NCBI RefSeq assembly: GCF_013752535.1
Contig: NZ_CP058348.1
Coordinates: forward strand, 1,612,001 to 1,676,000
Direction of reading: 5' to 3'
Source of the DNA: Bdellovibrio sp. KM01
GTDB taxonomy: Bacteria; Bdellovibrionota; Bdellovibrionia; Bdellovibrionales; Bdellovibrionaceae
Length of the DNA stretch: 64,000 nucleotides
Shown here: positions 46,244 to 53,450 of the stretch, one piece after another
Position numbering within the stretch: position 1 is the first letter of the stretch
Layout: the number at the start of each line of letters is the position of its first letter
Program-made: the position numbers and the translations under genes
The notes under the pieces: generated by a model
What the model saw: the letters and a program-made list of their open reading frames with translations, nothing else
Told to the model about the DNA's origin: nothing
The model's database searches: none

Positions 46244-46609
46244 ATGGCTGGCCAAAACTTGGGTAAATCAACTGTGACGAAGGCCGATATCGTCGAAAAC
46301 GTCTACCAGAAGATCGGTTTCTCTAAAAAGGAAGCTTCTGAACTGGTTGAACTGTGCTTCGATACCTTGAAGCATGTTTTGCAAAATGGCGATAAAGTTA
46401 AGATTTCTGGATTTGGAAATTTCGTCGTGCGTGGGAAAAACGAACGTATCGGTCGTAATCCGCAAACGGGCGAACAAATCAAAATCTCTGCTCGTCGCGT
46501 TCTAACATTCCGTCCTTCACAAGTGTTGAAGGCAATGTTGAATGGTGAAGAGTACGAACATCTCAAGGATGATGAAGATGACGATGACGACTACGGCGAC
46601 GATGAATAG
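46244..46609 (+). CDS. ihfA: Integration host factor alpha-like HU/IHF protein
   Basis: 121 aa. Bacterial DNA-bending protein: TKADIVENVYQKIGFSKKEA, ISGFGNFVVRGKNERIGRNPQTG with the intercalating Pro, and ARRVLTFRPSQVLKAML. The C-terminus has an unusual run of acidic residues (KDDEDDDDDYGDDE), 14-18 residues longer than in E. coli, which may tune DNA binding. Location after pheT supports IhfA rather than HU. Overlaps the MerR gene by 8 nt. Confidence 0.9.
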   Translation: MAGQNLGKSTVTKADIVENVYQKIGFSKKEASELVELCFDTLKHVLQNGDKVKISGFGNFVVRGKNERIGRNPQTGEQIKISARRVLTFRPSQVLKAMLNGEEYEHLKDDEDDDDDYGDDE

Positions 46610-47204
46610 TCCTGAAGCTGATACGACAACGGCATCACACAGTGAGCGTATGGAGTATCCGATGACTCCGATCGTGGATCAGTCCGACGAACAACAAATG
46701 AGCTTTGATAGTTCTGAGTTGTCTTTGGGTGATCAACATCTAGAGTTCGTCGAAGCGGAATCTACAGCGGTTTCTGCGGAGACTGCACAAACTCAGCAAA
46801 TCTCAATCCCTGCGATGCTTTGTGATGATAAGCTGATGGATGAGATCAAAGCGATTCCCAATAAAATGGCTTTTAAAATCGGCGATGTGGCCGAGATTTT
46901 AGGAATTAAACAGTATGTTCTTCGGTACTGGGAAACTGAGTTTGATGTTCTAAAACCCAAAAAAGCTTCCAACAACCAACGCATGTACACGCGTAAAGAT
47001 GTTGAGAATGCTCTTCTGATTCGTAAACTTTTGCACCGTGATCGTTTCTCGATCGAAGGCGCAAGAAATGCGATGAAGGAATTGAAAGCTCATGTTCGTA
47101 AAGAAAAAGACATGAGTCAGGTCTATCACAAGCTCGACAATGTAAATGAAATGGTCGAGGGATTGTTGATGGATATCCGCAAACTCCGCGGAATGTTTAT
47201 GTAA
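46602..47204 (+). CDS. MerR family transcriptional regulator
   Basis: 200 aa. ATG 46602 overlaps the ihfA stop; the frame upstream is within ihfA. About 85 residues of acidic, low-complexity N-terminal sequence precede the MerR DNA-binding domain (FKIGDVAEILGIKQYVLRYWETEF, LKPKKASNNQRMYTRKDV, RFSIEGARNAMKEL). A short coiled-coil tail follows, with no cysteines for metal sensing. A MerR gene right after ihfA is a common arrangement in proteobacteria, role unclear. Confidence 0.85.
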   Translation: MNSPEADTTTASHSERMEYPMTPIVDQSDEQQMSFDSSELSLGDQHLEFVEAESTAVSAETAQTQQISIPAMLCDDKLMDEIKAIPNKMAFKIGDVAEILGIKQYVLRYWETEFDVLKPKKASNNQRMYTRKDVENALLIRKLLHRDRFSIEGARNAMKELKAHVRKEKDMSQVYHKLDNVNEMVEGLLMDIRKLRGMFM

Positions 47205-47209
47205 ATCAA

Positions 47210-47243
47210 AAAAAGGGCTTCGGAAACGAAGCCCTTTTTCTTT
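47210..47243 (+). terminator. terminator of pheST-ihfA-merR
   Basis: 13-bp stem AAAAAGGGCTTCG (47210-47222) / CGAAGCCCTTTTT (47227-47239) closed by a GAAA tetraloop, then CTTTT. Confidence 0.85.
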
Positions 47244-47278
47244 TCTGAATTCGCACTTAAATCACACCCGGAGAGTTT

Positions 47279-47698
47279 GTGAATAACTGGCTTATATATG
47301 CAATAGGCTCTGCTGTGTTTGCGGCACTAACGGCGATCTTGGGTAAGATCGGCGTCGAGGGCGTAAATTCAAATCTGGCGACTTTCATTCGTACAATTGT
47401 GATCTTGTTGGTTGCGGCTGCTTTGATCAGTTTTCGTGGAGAATGGCAGCGGGCGGATTCTATTTCTACTAAGACTTATGTGTTCTTGATCTTATCTGGA
47501 ATCGCAACCGGGCTTTCTTGGCTTTGTTATTATCGTGCTTTGCAATTGGGGCCAGCCTCGAAGGTTGCTCCGATAGATAAGCTCAGTGTGGTGTTTGTGA
47601 TTATCCTGGCTTTGATTTTCTTGGGTGAAAAACTGACGTTGAAAACAGCCGTAGGTGCCGGGATGATTGCTATAGGCTCTTTGGTTTTAGCTTTTTAA
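47279..47698 (+). CDS. EamA-type transporter, single-module
   Basis: 139 aa from GTG 47279, preceded by GGAGAG. Four to five transmembrane segments (YAIGSAVFAALTAILGKIGV, TIVILLVAAALISF, YVFLILSGIATGLSWLC, SVVFVIILALIFLGE, AVGAGMIAIGSLVLAF). It matches one EamA (DUF6-type) repeat, close to the small single-repeat subclass. Substrate unknown. An IS1-like element begins immediately after its stop codon. Confidence 0.8.
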   Translation: MNNWLIYAIGSAVFAALTAILGKIGVEGVNSNLATFIRTIVILLVAAALISFRGEWQRADSISTKTYVFLILSGIATGLSWLCYYRALQLGPASKVAPIDKLSVVFVIILALIFLGEKLTLKTAVGAGMIAIGSLVLAF

Positions 47699-47700
47699 AA

Positions 47701-47722
47701 CTGCCCCCTTATGATGTGCCGG
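47701..47722 (+). repeat. left inverted repeat of the IS1-like element
   Basis: Matches the right end (48639-48660, reverse complement) at 16 of 22 positions. It starts two nt after the EamA stop codon. Confidence 0.5.
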
Positions 47723-47767
47723 GATGAGCAGATCATCCTGGCTTATAGCTTGCTCACCATATAGGGC

Positions 47768-48652
47768 ATGAAATTCAAATGCCCTTATTGCCATCAACAA
47801 AGAGACCCTAAAAACGCCGCTCGGACTATTCGTAAGATCGGAACTTACTATCGCAAATCAGACGGCCAATATCTTTCCAGACTCTGGTGCTTTCGTTGCG
47901 GAAAAAGTTTTTCTGCCGCCACCAGCAGTCGTGCGAAGGGACAAAAGAAACGACACCTCAACACACTTATCAAAGATCTTCTTACCGGGGAAATGAGTCA
48001 GCGCGAGATCGCTCGCGTCCTGAAAATCAATCGTAAGACAGTTGTGCGAAAGTTTCGCTTTGCTGCGGCGACAGCTAAACAAGAACTCCGTGCTTGGAAT
48101 AAGAAATTTCCTAAAAGCGCTGAAGTTGAGTTCGATGACCTAGAAACCTTTGAACACACCAAATGCAAACCTCTTTCGGTGACATTAATGGTGGAGTACA
48201 AAACCAGGAGGATTCTGGGATTTGAGGTGGCCCAAATGCCTGCGAAAGGCCTCATTGCAGCTTATTCGAGGAAGAAATATGGTCACCGATCCGATCATCG
48301 ACCTGATTCACGGAAGAAGTTGCTGTCAGAAATGACAGAGTTCGTTCAGTCTTGTGCGGTGATTCGCTCCGACTCAAACCCGTCTTATCCGGCTGATGTG
48401 AAAAGATATTTTCCAAATGCGCGACATGATACCGTGTTGGGAGGTCGAGGTGCGGTTGTCGGTCAGGGTGAGCTTAAGAAATTAAAATGGGATCCGATTT
48501 TTTCATTGAACCATACTTGTGCGATGTTGCGGGCAAATATAAATCGATTGATTCGAAAGACTTGGTGTACAACGAAAAAGCCCGGCGAGCTTGCCGGGCA
48601 TATTGCTCTGTATGCTTTGAGGCATAATAAAAGGTTAGCCGCCACACAGTGA
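47768..48652 (+). CDS. IS1-like transposase
   Basis: 294 aa. N-terminal zinc finger (CPYC, then CFRC near 41-44), HTH region about 75-97 (MSQREIARVLKINRKTVVRKF), catalytic core with FDDLETFEH and IRSDSNPSYP Asp candidates, and a C-terminal segment MLRANINRLIRKTWCTT. That last part aligns with the LRTRIKRLARKT segment of IS1 transposase. The IS1 Glu position appears to be Asn in my alignment (LNHTCAMLR against IERNNLTLR). Single frame, no frameshift site. Could be a domesticated member. Confidence 0.72.
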   Translation: MKFKCPYCHQQRDPKNAARTIRKIGTYYRKSDGQYLSRLWCFRCGKSFSAATSSRAKGQKKRHLNTLIKDLLTGEMSQREIARVLKINRKTVVRKFRFAAATAKQELRAWNKKFPKSAEVEFDDLETFEHTKCKPLSVTLMVEYKTRRILGFEVAQMPAKGLIAAYSRKKYGHRSDHRPDSRKKLLSEMTEFVQSCAVIRSDSNPSYPADVKRYFPNARHDTVLGGRGAVVGQGELKKLKWDPIFSLNHTCAMLRANINRLIRKTWCTTKKPGELAGHIALYALRHNKRLAATQ

Positions 48653-48660
48653 GGGGCCAG
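48639..48660 (-). repeat. right inverted repeat of the IS1-like element
   Basis: Reverse complement matches the left end. It overlaps the last 14 nt of the transposase gene. Confidence 0.5.
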
Positions 48661-48670
48661 TTTCTGACTC

Positions 48671-49435
48671 TTACAGGTCGTGATCTTTGTATTTTAGGTT
48701 TATTTTTTGATAGTCGGTTGAAGCCTTCACTTTGTCGAGGGCCTTTTGCCATCGCTGTATTTCCTGATCGGGAATGTCCAAACTTGCAGCGATATAAAGC
48801 GGAGAACTACTGATTTTTACGGAAGTTTTTTGCAAGGCGTCCGGCGGGAGATTGGATTTTTTAAGCCAGTAAGCCACACCCCAAGAATCTTCGCCAATCG
48901 ATAGGTCGCAGCGGCCGTGGATTGTTTTCAGATAGATCCCTTCAGGATTTACTCCCACATCGAGATTTTTAAAGCCGGAACTTTTTAGAAAATTAAATAC
49001 AAATCCTTGGTCACGGCAGCAAATTCGGCGGACTTTTTTTGCGTCTTCCAAGGTTTCAATTATTATTGGATTGCCTTTCTTTTTGAAAAAATAAATGGAT
49101 TGTTCTCCAAAGGGCCCGATCCATTTAAACTTGTGTTTACGGTCCGGAGTTTGGATGAAAGAAAAAAACATCACGTTGCTTCGATTTTCGAAGGTATTCA
49201 TTCCACGGGCTGAAGGATATAGCTCGACGACGTAATTGGTGTTGAGTTCTTTCTGAATCAGTTTTACGACTTCCGTAGCAAAGCCTTTAAGTTCACCTTT
49301 TTCGGTGTAGTTAAAGGGTGGCCATTCTTCAGTTAAAAGTGTTAAAGGTGGAGTCGCTACGGCACCAGCTGTTGTTTCATGAATCAGAGACACAGCAAAT
49401 AAAATCAGCAGAAACGAAAAGTTGTTGAGCCGCAC
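48671..49435 (-). CDS. Periplasmic solute-binding protein (SBP family 3-like)
   Basis: 254 aa with signal peptide (FLLILFAVSLIHETTAGA). Fold features of extracellular amino-acid-type binding proteins: LLTEEWPPFNYTEKGELKGFA at the start, FFSFIQTPDRKHKFKWIGP, and a C-terminal IQRWQKALDKVKAS helix. No ABC permease genes sit nearby, so it may serve sensing or an orphan transporter. A CC pair (RRICCRDQG) is unusual. Confidence 0.75.
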   Translation of the reverse strand: MRLNNFSFLLILFAVSLIHETTAGAVATPPLTLLTEEWPPFNYTEKGELKGFATEVVKLIQKELNTNYVVELYPSARGMNTFENRSNVMFFSFIQTPDRKHKFKWIGPFGEQSIYFFKKKGNPIIIETLEDAKKVRRICCRDQGFVFNFLKSSGFKNLDVGVNPEGIYLKTIHGRCDLSIGEDSWGVAYWLKKSNLPPDALQKTSVKISSSPLYIAASLDIPDQEIQRWQKALDKVKASTDYQKINLKYKDHDL

Positions 49436-49846
49436 TTTATATCCTTCTTAGGGGGCGTTATAACACGAATCATTCGATCTTTGCAGGAACTGAATGTCAA
49501 TGCCGAGAGCAATGATTAATTGTGTCCCTGAGTTTGTACAATAAAAGCAGCTTTTGTTTCAGTATAAGACGTCTAATTTGAGTGCACTGCATATCCTCTT
49601 GCTCAGATCAGTCAGTTCAATTAACTCAAGGAACGAAACACAACATGCAGGTTCGCTATTTTCAAGGACCTCGTATCTTTATTGCTTTGCAGGTTTTTTG
49701 GCGACCCGCCTCTATGCATTATGAGCCTTGTGATTCCACAGGTGGCTGGTCGATTGTTCCTGCGGAACTCCTATCCCATTAAATCCCCATCCAGTTGATT
49801 AACAATTGGATTGGACATCCAGCGTCTCTAGGCGAATAATCTAGAG
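49436..49846. other. 411-bp spacer with no confident gene
   Basis: The only frame of note is ATG 49645 to 49782 (plus, 45 aa, MQVRYFQGPRIFIALQVFWR...), with AAGGA 13 nt upstream, too far for a convincing ribosome site. CCAGTTG (49791-49797) / CAATTGG (49803-49809) is a weak hairpin. CTCTAG (49826-49831) / CTAGAG (49841-49846) would pair just before the start of the next gene. The region is AT-rich near 49520-49570, where promoters might lie. Confidence 0.4.
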
Positions 49847-50617
49847 GTGCTTTACGGTAATGAATCGATTTCCCATTATACTCGCAGTAATATCCTGACT
49901 TGGATGCTGATGGCATTTCAAGCAGGCGTGTTGAATATGGGCGGCTTTATGGCCTGCCATCGCTTTGTGTCCCATGTGACGGGCTTTGCGACTTTCTTTG
50001 GTTATGAATACAGTCAGAAAGATCGTGGTCACGCGTGGGGGATGTTAATCGTTCCTCTGTTCTTTCTGTTCGGCGCCATGGTGAGTGGATATCTGGTCGA
50101 CATTCGCCTAAAGCTTCATAAAAAACCTAAATATTATATCGCCTATGCCGTGATGCTGGTATTGATTTTGATCGCCACATTGGGTGGTTGGTTGGGGTGG
50201 TTTGGCCCCTTTGGCGCTTCCCTCGAGGAATCGCGTAACGGTTATTTGCTTTTGATTTTGTTGTGCTTTACCTGCGGCGTTCAGAACGGCACGATCACCA
50301 GTGTATCACGCTCGGTGGTGCGCACGACTCACTTAACCGGTATCACCACTGATCTTGGAATCGGTTTGGTTCGAATTTTCAATAAAAGTACTCTGGGTTC
50401 TGAACATACCGAATTCGTTGAAAATGAATACAAAGCGACTTCTATGCGCTTGGGAATCATCACGATGTTCGTGTTGGGCTCGGTTTTGGCAGGATTCGTT
50501 TATCCAGTCGCAGGCTTTTGGGGGTTCTTGATTCCTGCATTCACGACAGGGATTTTGCTTGTTTCCATGATCTATTTTCAGATCATCACTCCACGAAAAC
50601 GACAGGCTGCCGCTTAG
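49847..50617 (+). CDS. DUF1275 (YoaK-like) membrane protein
   Basis: 256 aa from GTG 49847, six to seven transmembrane segments. DUF1275 signatures: FQAGVLNMGGFMACHRFVSHVTG at the N-terminus and CFTCGVQNGTITSVSRSVVRTTHLTG in the centre. Function unknown; some relatives are linked to acid resistance or transport. GTG is the only early start in frame; its ribosome site AGAG is inside a short hairpin. It is longer in the loop after GIGLVRIF than typical members. Confidence 0.82.
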   Translation: MLYGNESISHYTRSNILTWMLMAFQAGVLNMGGFMACHRFVSHVTGFATFFGYEYSQKDRGHAWGMLIVPLFFLFGAMVSGYLVDIRLKLHKKPKYYIAYAVMLVLILIATLGGWLGWFGPFGASLEESRNGYLLLILLCFTCGVQNGTITSVSRSVVRTTHLTGITTDLGIGLVRIFNKSTLGSEHTEFVENEYKATSMRLGIITMFVLGSVLAGFVYPVAGFWGFLIPAFTTGILLVSMIYFQIITPRKRQAAA

Positions 50618-50638
50618 ACAACCTGTTTCTGTTATAAA

Positions 50639-51061
50639 CTACTCAATCACGCATTTCATCGCGATATTTGTTGAAGACCCATTTTCACAAGTTCTGTTTA
50701 CAAAACCTGTAAAGACAGTTCCTTCCGGAAGTGTTGCCAGCTGTTTTGGAAGAAACGGTGAGTACCAGCACCAAGCGTCCTCTAAGGCACTAAAGCGTGT
50801 GTAGTCTTGATAGCGAGGGCTTTTAGAGGTGAAGCCCGTGTCTGGAGTCGACGTACCTGCAGAGGTCAAAACAGCGCCGGAAAGTTTTGCAGAGGCCAAT
50901 TCGTTATTTGCAGAGACCGTCGCTGTCAAAAGAGCGAAATCATGAGTGGCAGTGCCTTTCCATCCGTCAATTGCCTGGAAAGACTGACAAGTTAAAGATT
51001 TGGCTTCGCTGATCGATGCGAAAGACAAAGTAAAGATAATAGCAGAAATAAATATTTTCAT
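50639..51061 (-). CDS. Exported hypothetical protein
   Basis: 140 aa, signal peptide (AIIFTLSFASISEAKS). Four cysteines in the mature part (LTCQSF, AWCWYS, RTCENG, MKCVIE), consistent with two disulfides. Predicted beta-rich (THDFALLTATVSANN). No family recognised. GGTGCCC before the ATG is weak. Ends 21 nt from the convergent DUF1275 gene. Confidence 0.6.
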   Translation of the reverse strand: MKIFISAIIFTLSFASISEAKSLTCQSFQAIDGWKGTATHDFALLTATVSANNELASAKLSGAVLTSAGTSTPDTGFTSKSPRYQDYTRFSALEDAWCWYSPFLPKQLATLPEGTVFTGFVNRTCENGSSTNIAMKCVIE

Positions 51062-51236
51062 GAGGGCACCTTTAAGTTGAATGTGTGTTTCGAATTCGTG
51101 GTCTTATAGAAAAATGAGACGGCGACGTCCAATAGGCACTTATCAAGTTACTATGCTCATTTTGAATAGTATTTTCTTCATGATCGGTAATTCTTAAATC
51201 AGAGGCGATATCTCGCGGGAGCGCGGTTCTATTTTA

Positions 51237-51770
51237 TTATTGGTGCCGTGATTGATAAGAATCGCGAGTGAGCTCATAGAGATTTAATAGAACATCTTTT
51301 TGTAAGACTTTGTCGAACTGCGAGTACTGCTTTACAAAGCCGAATCCTGATTTTTGCAACACACGGATGGACTGATTATTTTCAGCATCCGTGACCGCAC
51401 TCAGTCCCGGATAGTTCAACTCCACGAGCGCCAGGTGAATCAGTCTTTGGCAGGCTTCGGCCGTGTATCCTTGCCCCCAATGTCTTTGCACGATCATAAA
51501 CCCCAGCTCCACGAACGGCAGATCCCGTTGCAGAAGCATAAACCAACCGACAAAGTCAGAACCCTCAGTCAGTTCCGCGGCCCAGATTCCTAGCGGAGCG
51601 CGGGAGGGTTCATTGTTGATCATCGCCTGCAGTCGTTCCTGGATTCTTTCATCAGTTAGCGGAAAGCGGTGAGGGCTATTGCACATCACATCGGGATTGG
51701 CTTCTAGCTCCCGCATATTGGCAAAATCATTTAAATTGAAGCGGCGAAGATTTAACCGGGGCGTTTTCAT
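51237..51770 (-). CDS. GNAT N-acetyltransferase, RimJ/RimL-like
   Basis: 177 aa. Acetyl-CoA binding motif A is IVQRHWGQGYTAEACQRL, followed by a C-terminal SIRVLQKSGFGFVKQY. N-terminal LRRFNLNDFANMRELEANPDV is the start of RimJ/RimL-type proteins that acetylate protein N-termini or small amines. Start overlaps the previous gene's stop (ATGA), so it is coupled with the GT51-like gene. Target unknown. Confidence 0.82.
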   Translation of the reverse strand: MKTPRLNLRRFNLNDFANMRELEANPDVMCNSPHRFPLTDERIQERLQAMINNEPSRAPLGIWAAELTEGSDFVGWFMLLQRDLPFVELGFMIVQRHWGQGYTAEACQRLIHLALVELNYPGLSAVTDAENNQSIRVLQKSGFGFVKQYSQFDKVLQKDVLLNLYELTRDSYQSRHQ

Positions 51771-52420
51771 AGATATGCAGGAGAGTCCGGTGGACGAATG
51801 ATATTTAAAAGGAATGTTCTTTGGCGCAGGTACATTTTATTACCCTCCCAAGGAGTGAAGTATGGCGGATTGCGCCCGATAATAACCAAACCTGCAAGTT
51901 GCTCTATATTCAACTCTTGCAGACTCTTTTTGAAATAATAAGGGCTCGCGTTTTGATAACCACTTAATTCCTTACCTTCAATCATTCCAAAGGAATAACG
52001 ATTGATCAATTGTTCAATCTGATCGTTATAACTGTACTTTAAAAATAAACGGATGAAAGCCAATTGATCTTCATACATTTTGATGAAGCTTCCCTGACTA
52101 CCTGCCGGCATCAGAATTTTGATCAACTCCCAAGTCAGGGCACAGTCAGGGTGCAATTGGGGAGTGTCTGAAAAAGTGCGCTCGAGTCCCGACCACTCGT
52201 TACACATCGCGGACTGAGGGTATTCCACCTCATTGATAATTTTTACGAGAACGGGTGGCAACTGGGCATAAGAGACGTAGGGATGAGGCTTGAATGCCAT
52301 CGCGCGGTCCAAATTTTTACTGACCCGACGGTATTCTATCAGCGCAAAAAAGGACATTGCTGCCGCCAGAAACAGGGAACCAACTAAAAAAAATGTCACC
52401 GTGAACTTAAGTGATCTCAT
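51767..52420 (-). CDS. Membrane-anchored, degenerate GT51 (peptidoglycan glycosyltransferase)-like protein
   Basis: 217 aa from ATG 52420. One N-terminal transmembrane helix (residues 6-28). The body parallels a glycosyltransferase 51 domain: YAQLPPVLVKIINEVE (50-66), YNDQIEQLINRYSFG (131-145), NASPYYFKKSLQELNIEQLAGLVI (157-180, as AArxYFgKs..dLtl.EaAlLA) and RQRTFLLNII (199-208). The GGSTITQQL stretch is replaced by PAGSQGSFIKM and the EDxxFxxH motif is not kept. Likely inactive or altered. Coupled to a GNAT gene. Confidence 0.6.
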   Translation of the reverse strand: MRSLKFTVTFFLVGSLFLAAAMSFFALIEYRRVSKNLDRAMAFKPHPYVSYAQLPPVLVKIINEVEYPQSAMCNEWSGLERTFSDTPQLHPDCALTWELIKILMPAGSQGSFIKMYEDQLAFIRLFLKYSYNDQIEQLINRYSFGMIEGKELSGYQNASPYYFKKSLQELNIEQLAGLVIIGRNPPYFTPWEGNKMYLRQRTFLLNIIRPPDSPAYL

Positions 52421-52568
52421 GTTGTAAGCACGCTCCGAGATAAGAGGAGAATAGCAAAGCAACCGGGAAATATATAGCCTTTAAGAAAAATAATTTCCTA
52501 TGAAACACCTCGCTGTCGTTGGGCGAGAAGAATCAACGACAGGAGAGGCTAACGTGAGTTTTCTAGAG

Positions 52569-53168
52569 TTAGAAACCTACATTGAGGATCGGAGAGACTT
52601 TGAAAACGCCGGTGTTATTGAAGTTAACTAGACCAATTTGCAACCCATGAAGATTGTCAGTGATGTTTACCAACCCTAACTGAATGCCATAAACTGATTT
52701 TGCACGATTATACACGCCCAGCTGAGCACCATAAACCGAAGTGTTCGTGCTAAGGTTCGTGACCGCTAACTGCACGCCATAGACATTACTTTCAGCGACG
52801 TTGATGTTACTGATGATAGCAGCCTGCAACCCCACGACATTTGTCTTTTGTTGATTATAGTTTCCCAAACCCGCCAATTGGAGCCCTATGATATTTGTTG
52901 AGCCATAAGTGGCATTGAAACCACCTGCTATACCAATACCAACGAAGTCTTGATCAGTGATATTGCCCAGTACCCCAAAATCCAAACCATATACATCACG
53001 ATGGTGGCCCCACAGAGCACTCAAGCGAATCCCGGTAATGGAAAAATCCTGAGGAGGAAATTGAACGGGTGGCGCAATTGCCACGGAAATCGGAGTTACC
53101 GCGGCAAAGCTTACAGAGGCGGAGCAAACGATAGCGAAAATGAGGGAGAGAAGGATATTTTTTTTCAT
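52569..53168 (-). CDS. Exported repeat protein with VYGxQxG repeats
   Basis: 199 aa from ATG 53168; longer frame start 48 nt upstream is less likely. Signal peptide LSLIFAIVCSASVSFA. Then a series of about 18-20 residue repeats: IIGLQLAGLGN, VVGLQAAIISN, VYGVQLAVTN, VYGAQLGVYN, VYGIQLGLVN, LHGLQIGLVN. Regular Gly/Asn turns suggest a beta-helix or outer-membrane-like stack. Similar repeats occur in leptospiral and Bdellovibrio surface proteins. Function unknown. Confidence 0.7.
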   Translation of the reverse strand: MKKNILLSLIFAIVCSASVSFAAVTPISVAIAPPVQFPPQDFSITGIRLSALWGHHRDVYGLDFGVLGNITDQDFVGIGIAGGFNATYGSTNIIGLQLAGLGNYNQQKTNVVGLQAAIISNINVAESNVYGVQLAVTNLSTNTSVYGAQLGVYNRAKSVYGIQLGLVNITDNLHGLQIGLVNFNNTGVFKVSPILNVGF

Positions 53169-53281
53169 ATCCACCATTCTAGAAACAGAGTGTGCATTGC
53201 CGCAAATATTCGACAAAGATCAAGACTTTGGTATCTGGACAATTGCCAGTGTTGTGGAAACCACTGGAGCATTTGAGGTCA

Positions 53282-53437
53282 CTACTCGAGGGAAAGTTTC
53301 ATTTCAATATTGCATCTCTCATAATCGGGATGGGCGCCTAAATGCACCGTTTGAAATCCGTGCTTTTTATAAAGTGAAATCGCAGGCTCAAGAACCGTAT
53401 TCGACAGCAAACTGATTTCCGCAGCACCTCGCTGGTG
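53282..53437 (-). pseudogene. GNAT acetyltransferase remnant (C-terminal end only)
   Basis: About 51 codons on the minus strand before a TAG translate as a GNAT tail: ISLLSNTVLEPAISLYKKHGF followed by YERCNIEMKLSLE. The Asn-x5-A-x2-LYxxxGF pattern is motif B of the fold. The acetyl-CoA motif and N-terminus are missing, and no start codon with a ribosome site exists. It lies directly after a trypsin-like gene, so deletion or replacement removed its front. Confidence 0.5.
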
Positions 53438-53450
53438 GGATCTTAGGGTT

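Larger units (their letters stand above)
47701..48660 (+). mobile_element. IS1-like insertion element with degenerate ends
   Basis: A transposase-like gene is bracketed by 22-bp imperfect inverted repeats (16 matches): CTGCCCCCTTATGATGTGCCGG at the left and, reversed, CTGGCCCCTCACTGTGTGGCGG at the right. AAA borders both ends. No target duplication is visible. About 960 bp in total, inside the size range of IS1-type elements with one long frame. Confidence 0.5.

Noticed and set aside
47701-48660. Target-site duplication of the IS1-like element
   Set aside because: Flanks TTTTTAAAA and TTTCTGACTC share only a few T or A bases. No 8-9 bp duplication can be seen.
49582-49782. 66-aa plus-strand frame in the 411-bp spacer
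   Set aside because: No ribosome site at the first start and weak spacing at the inner ATG 49645. It is noted only as part of the spacer.
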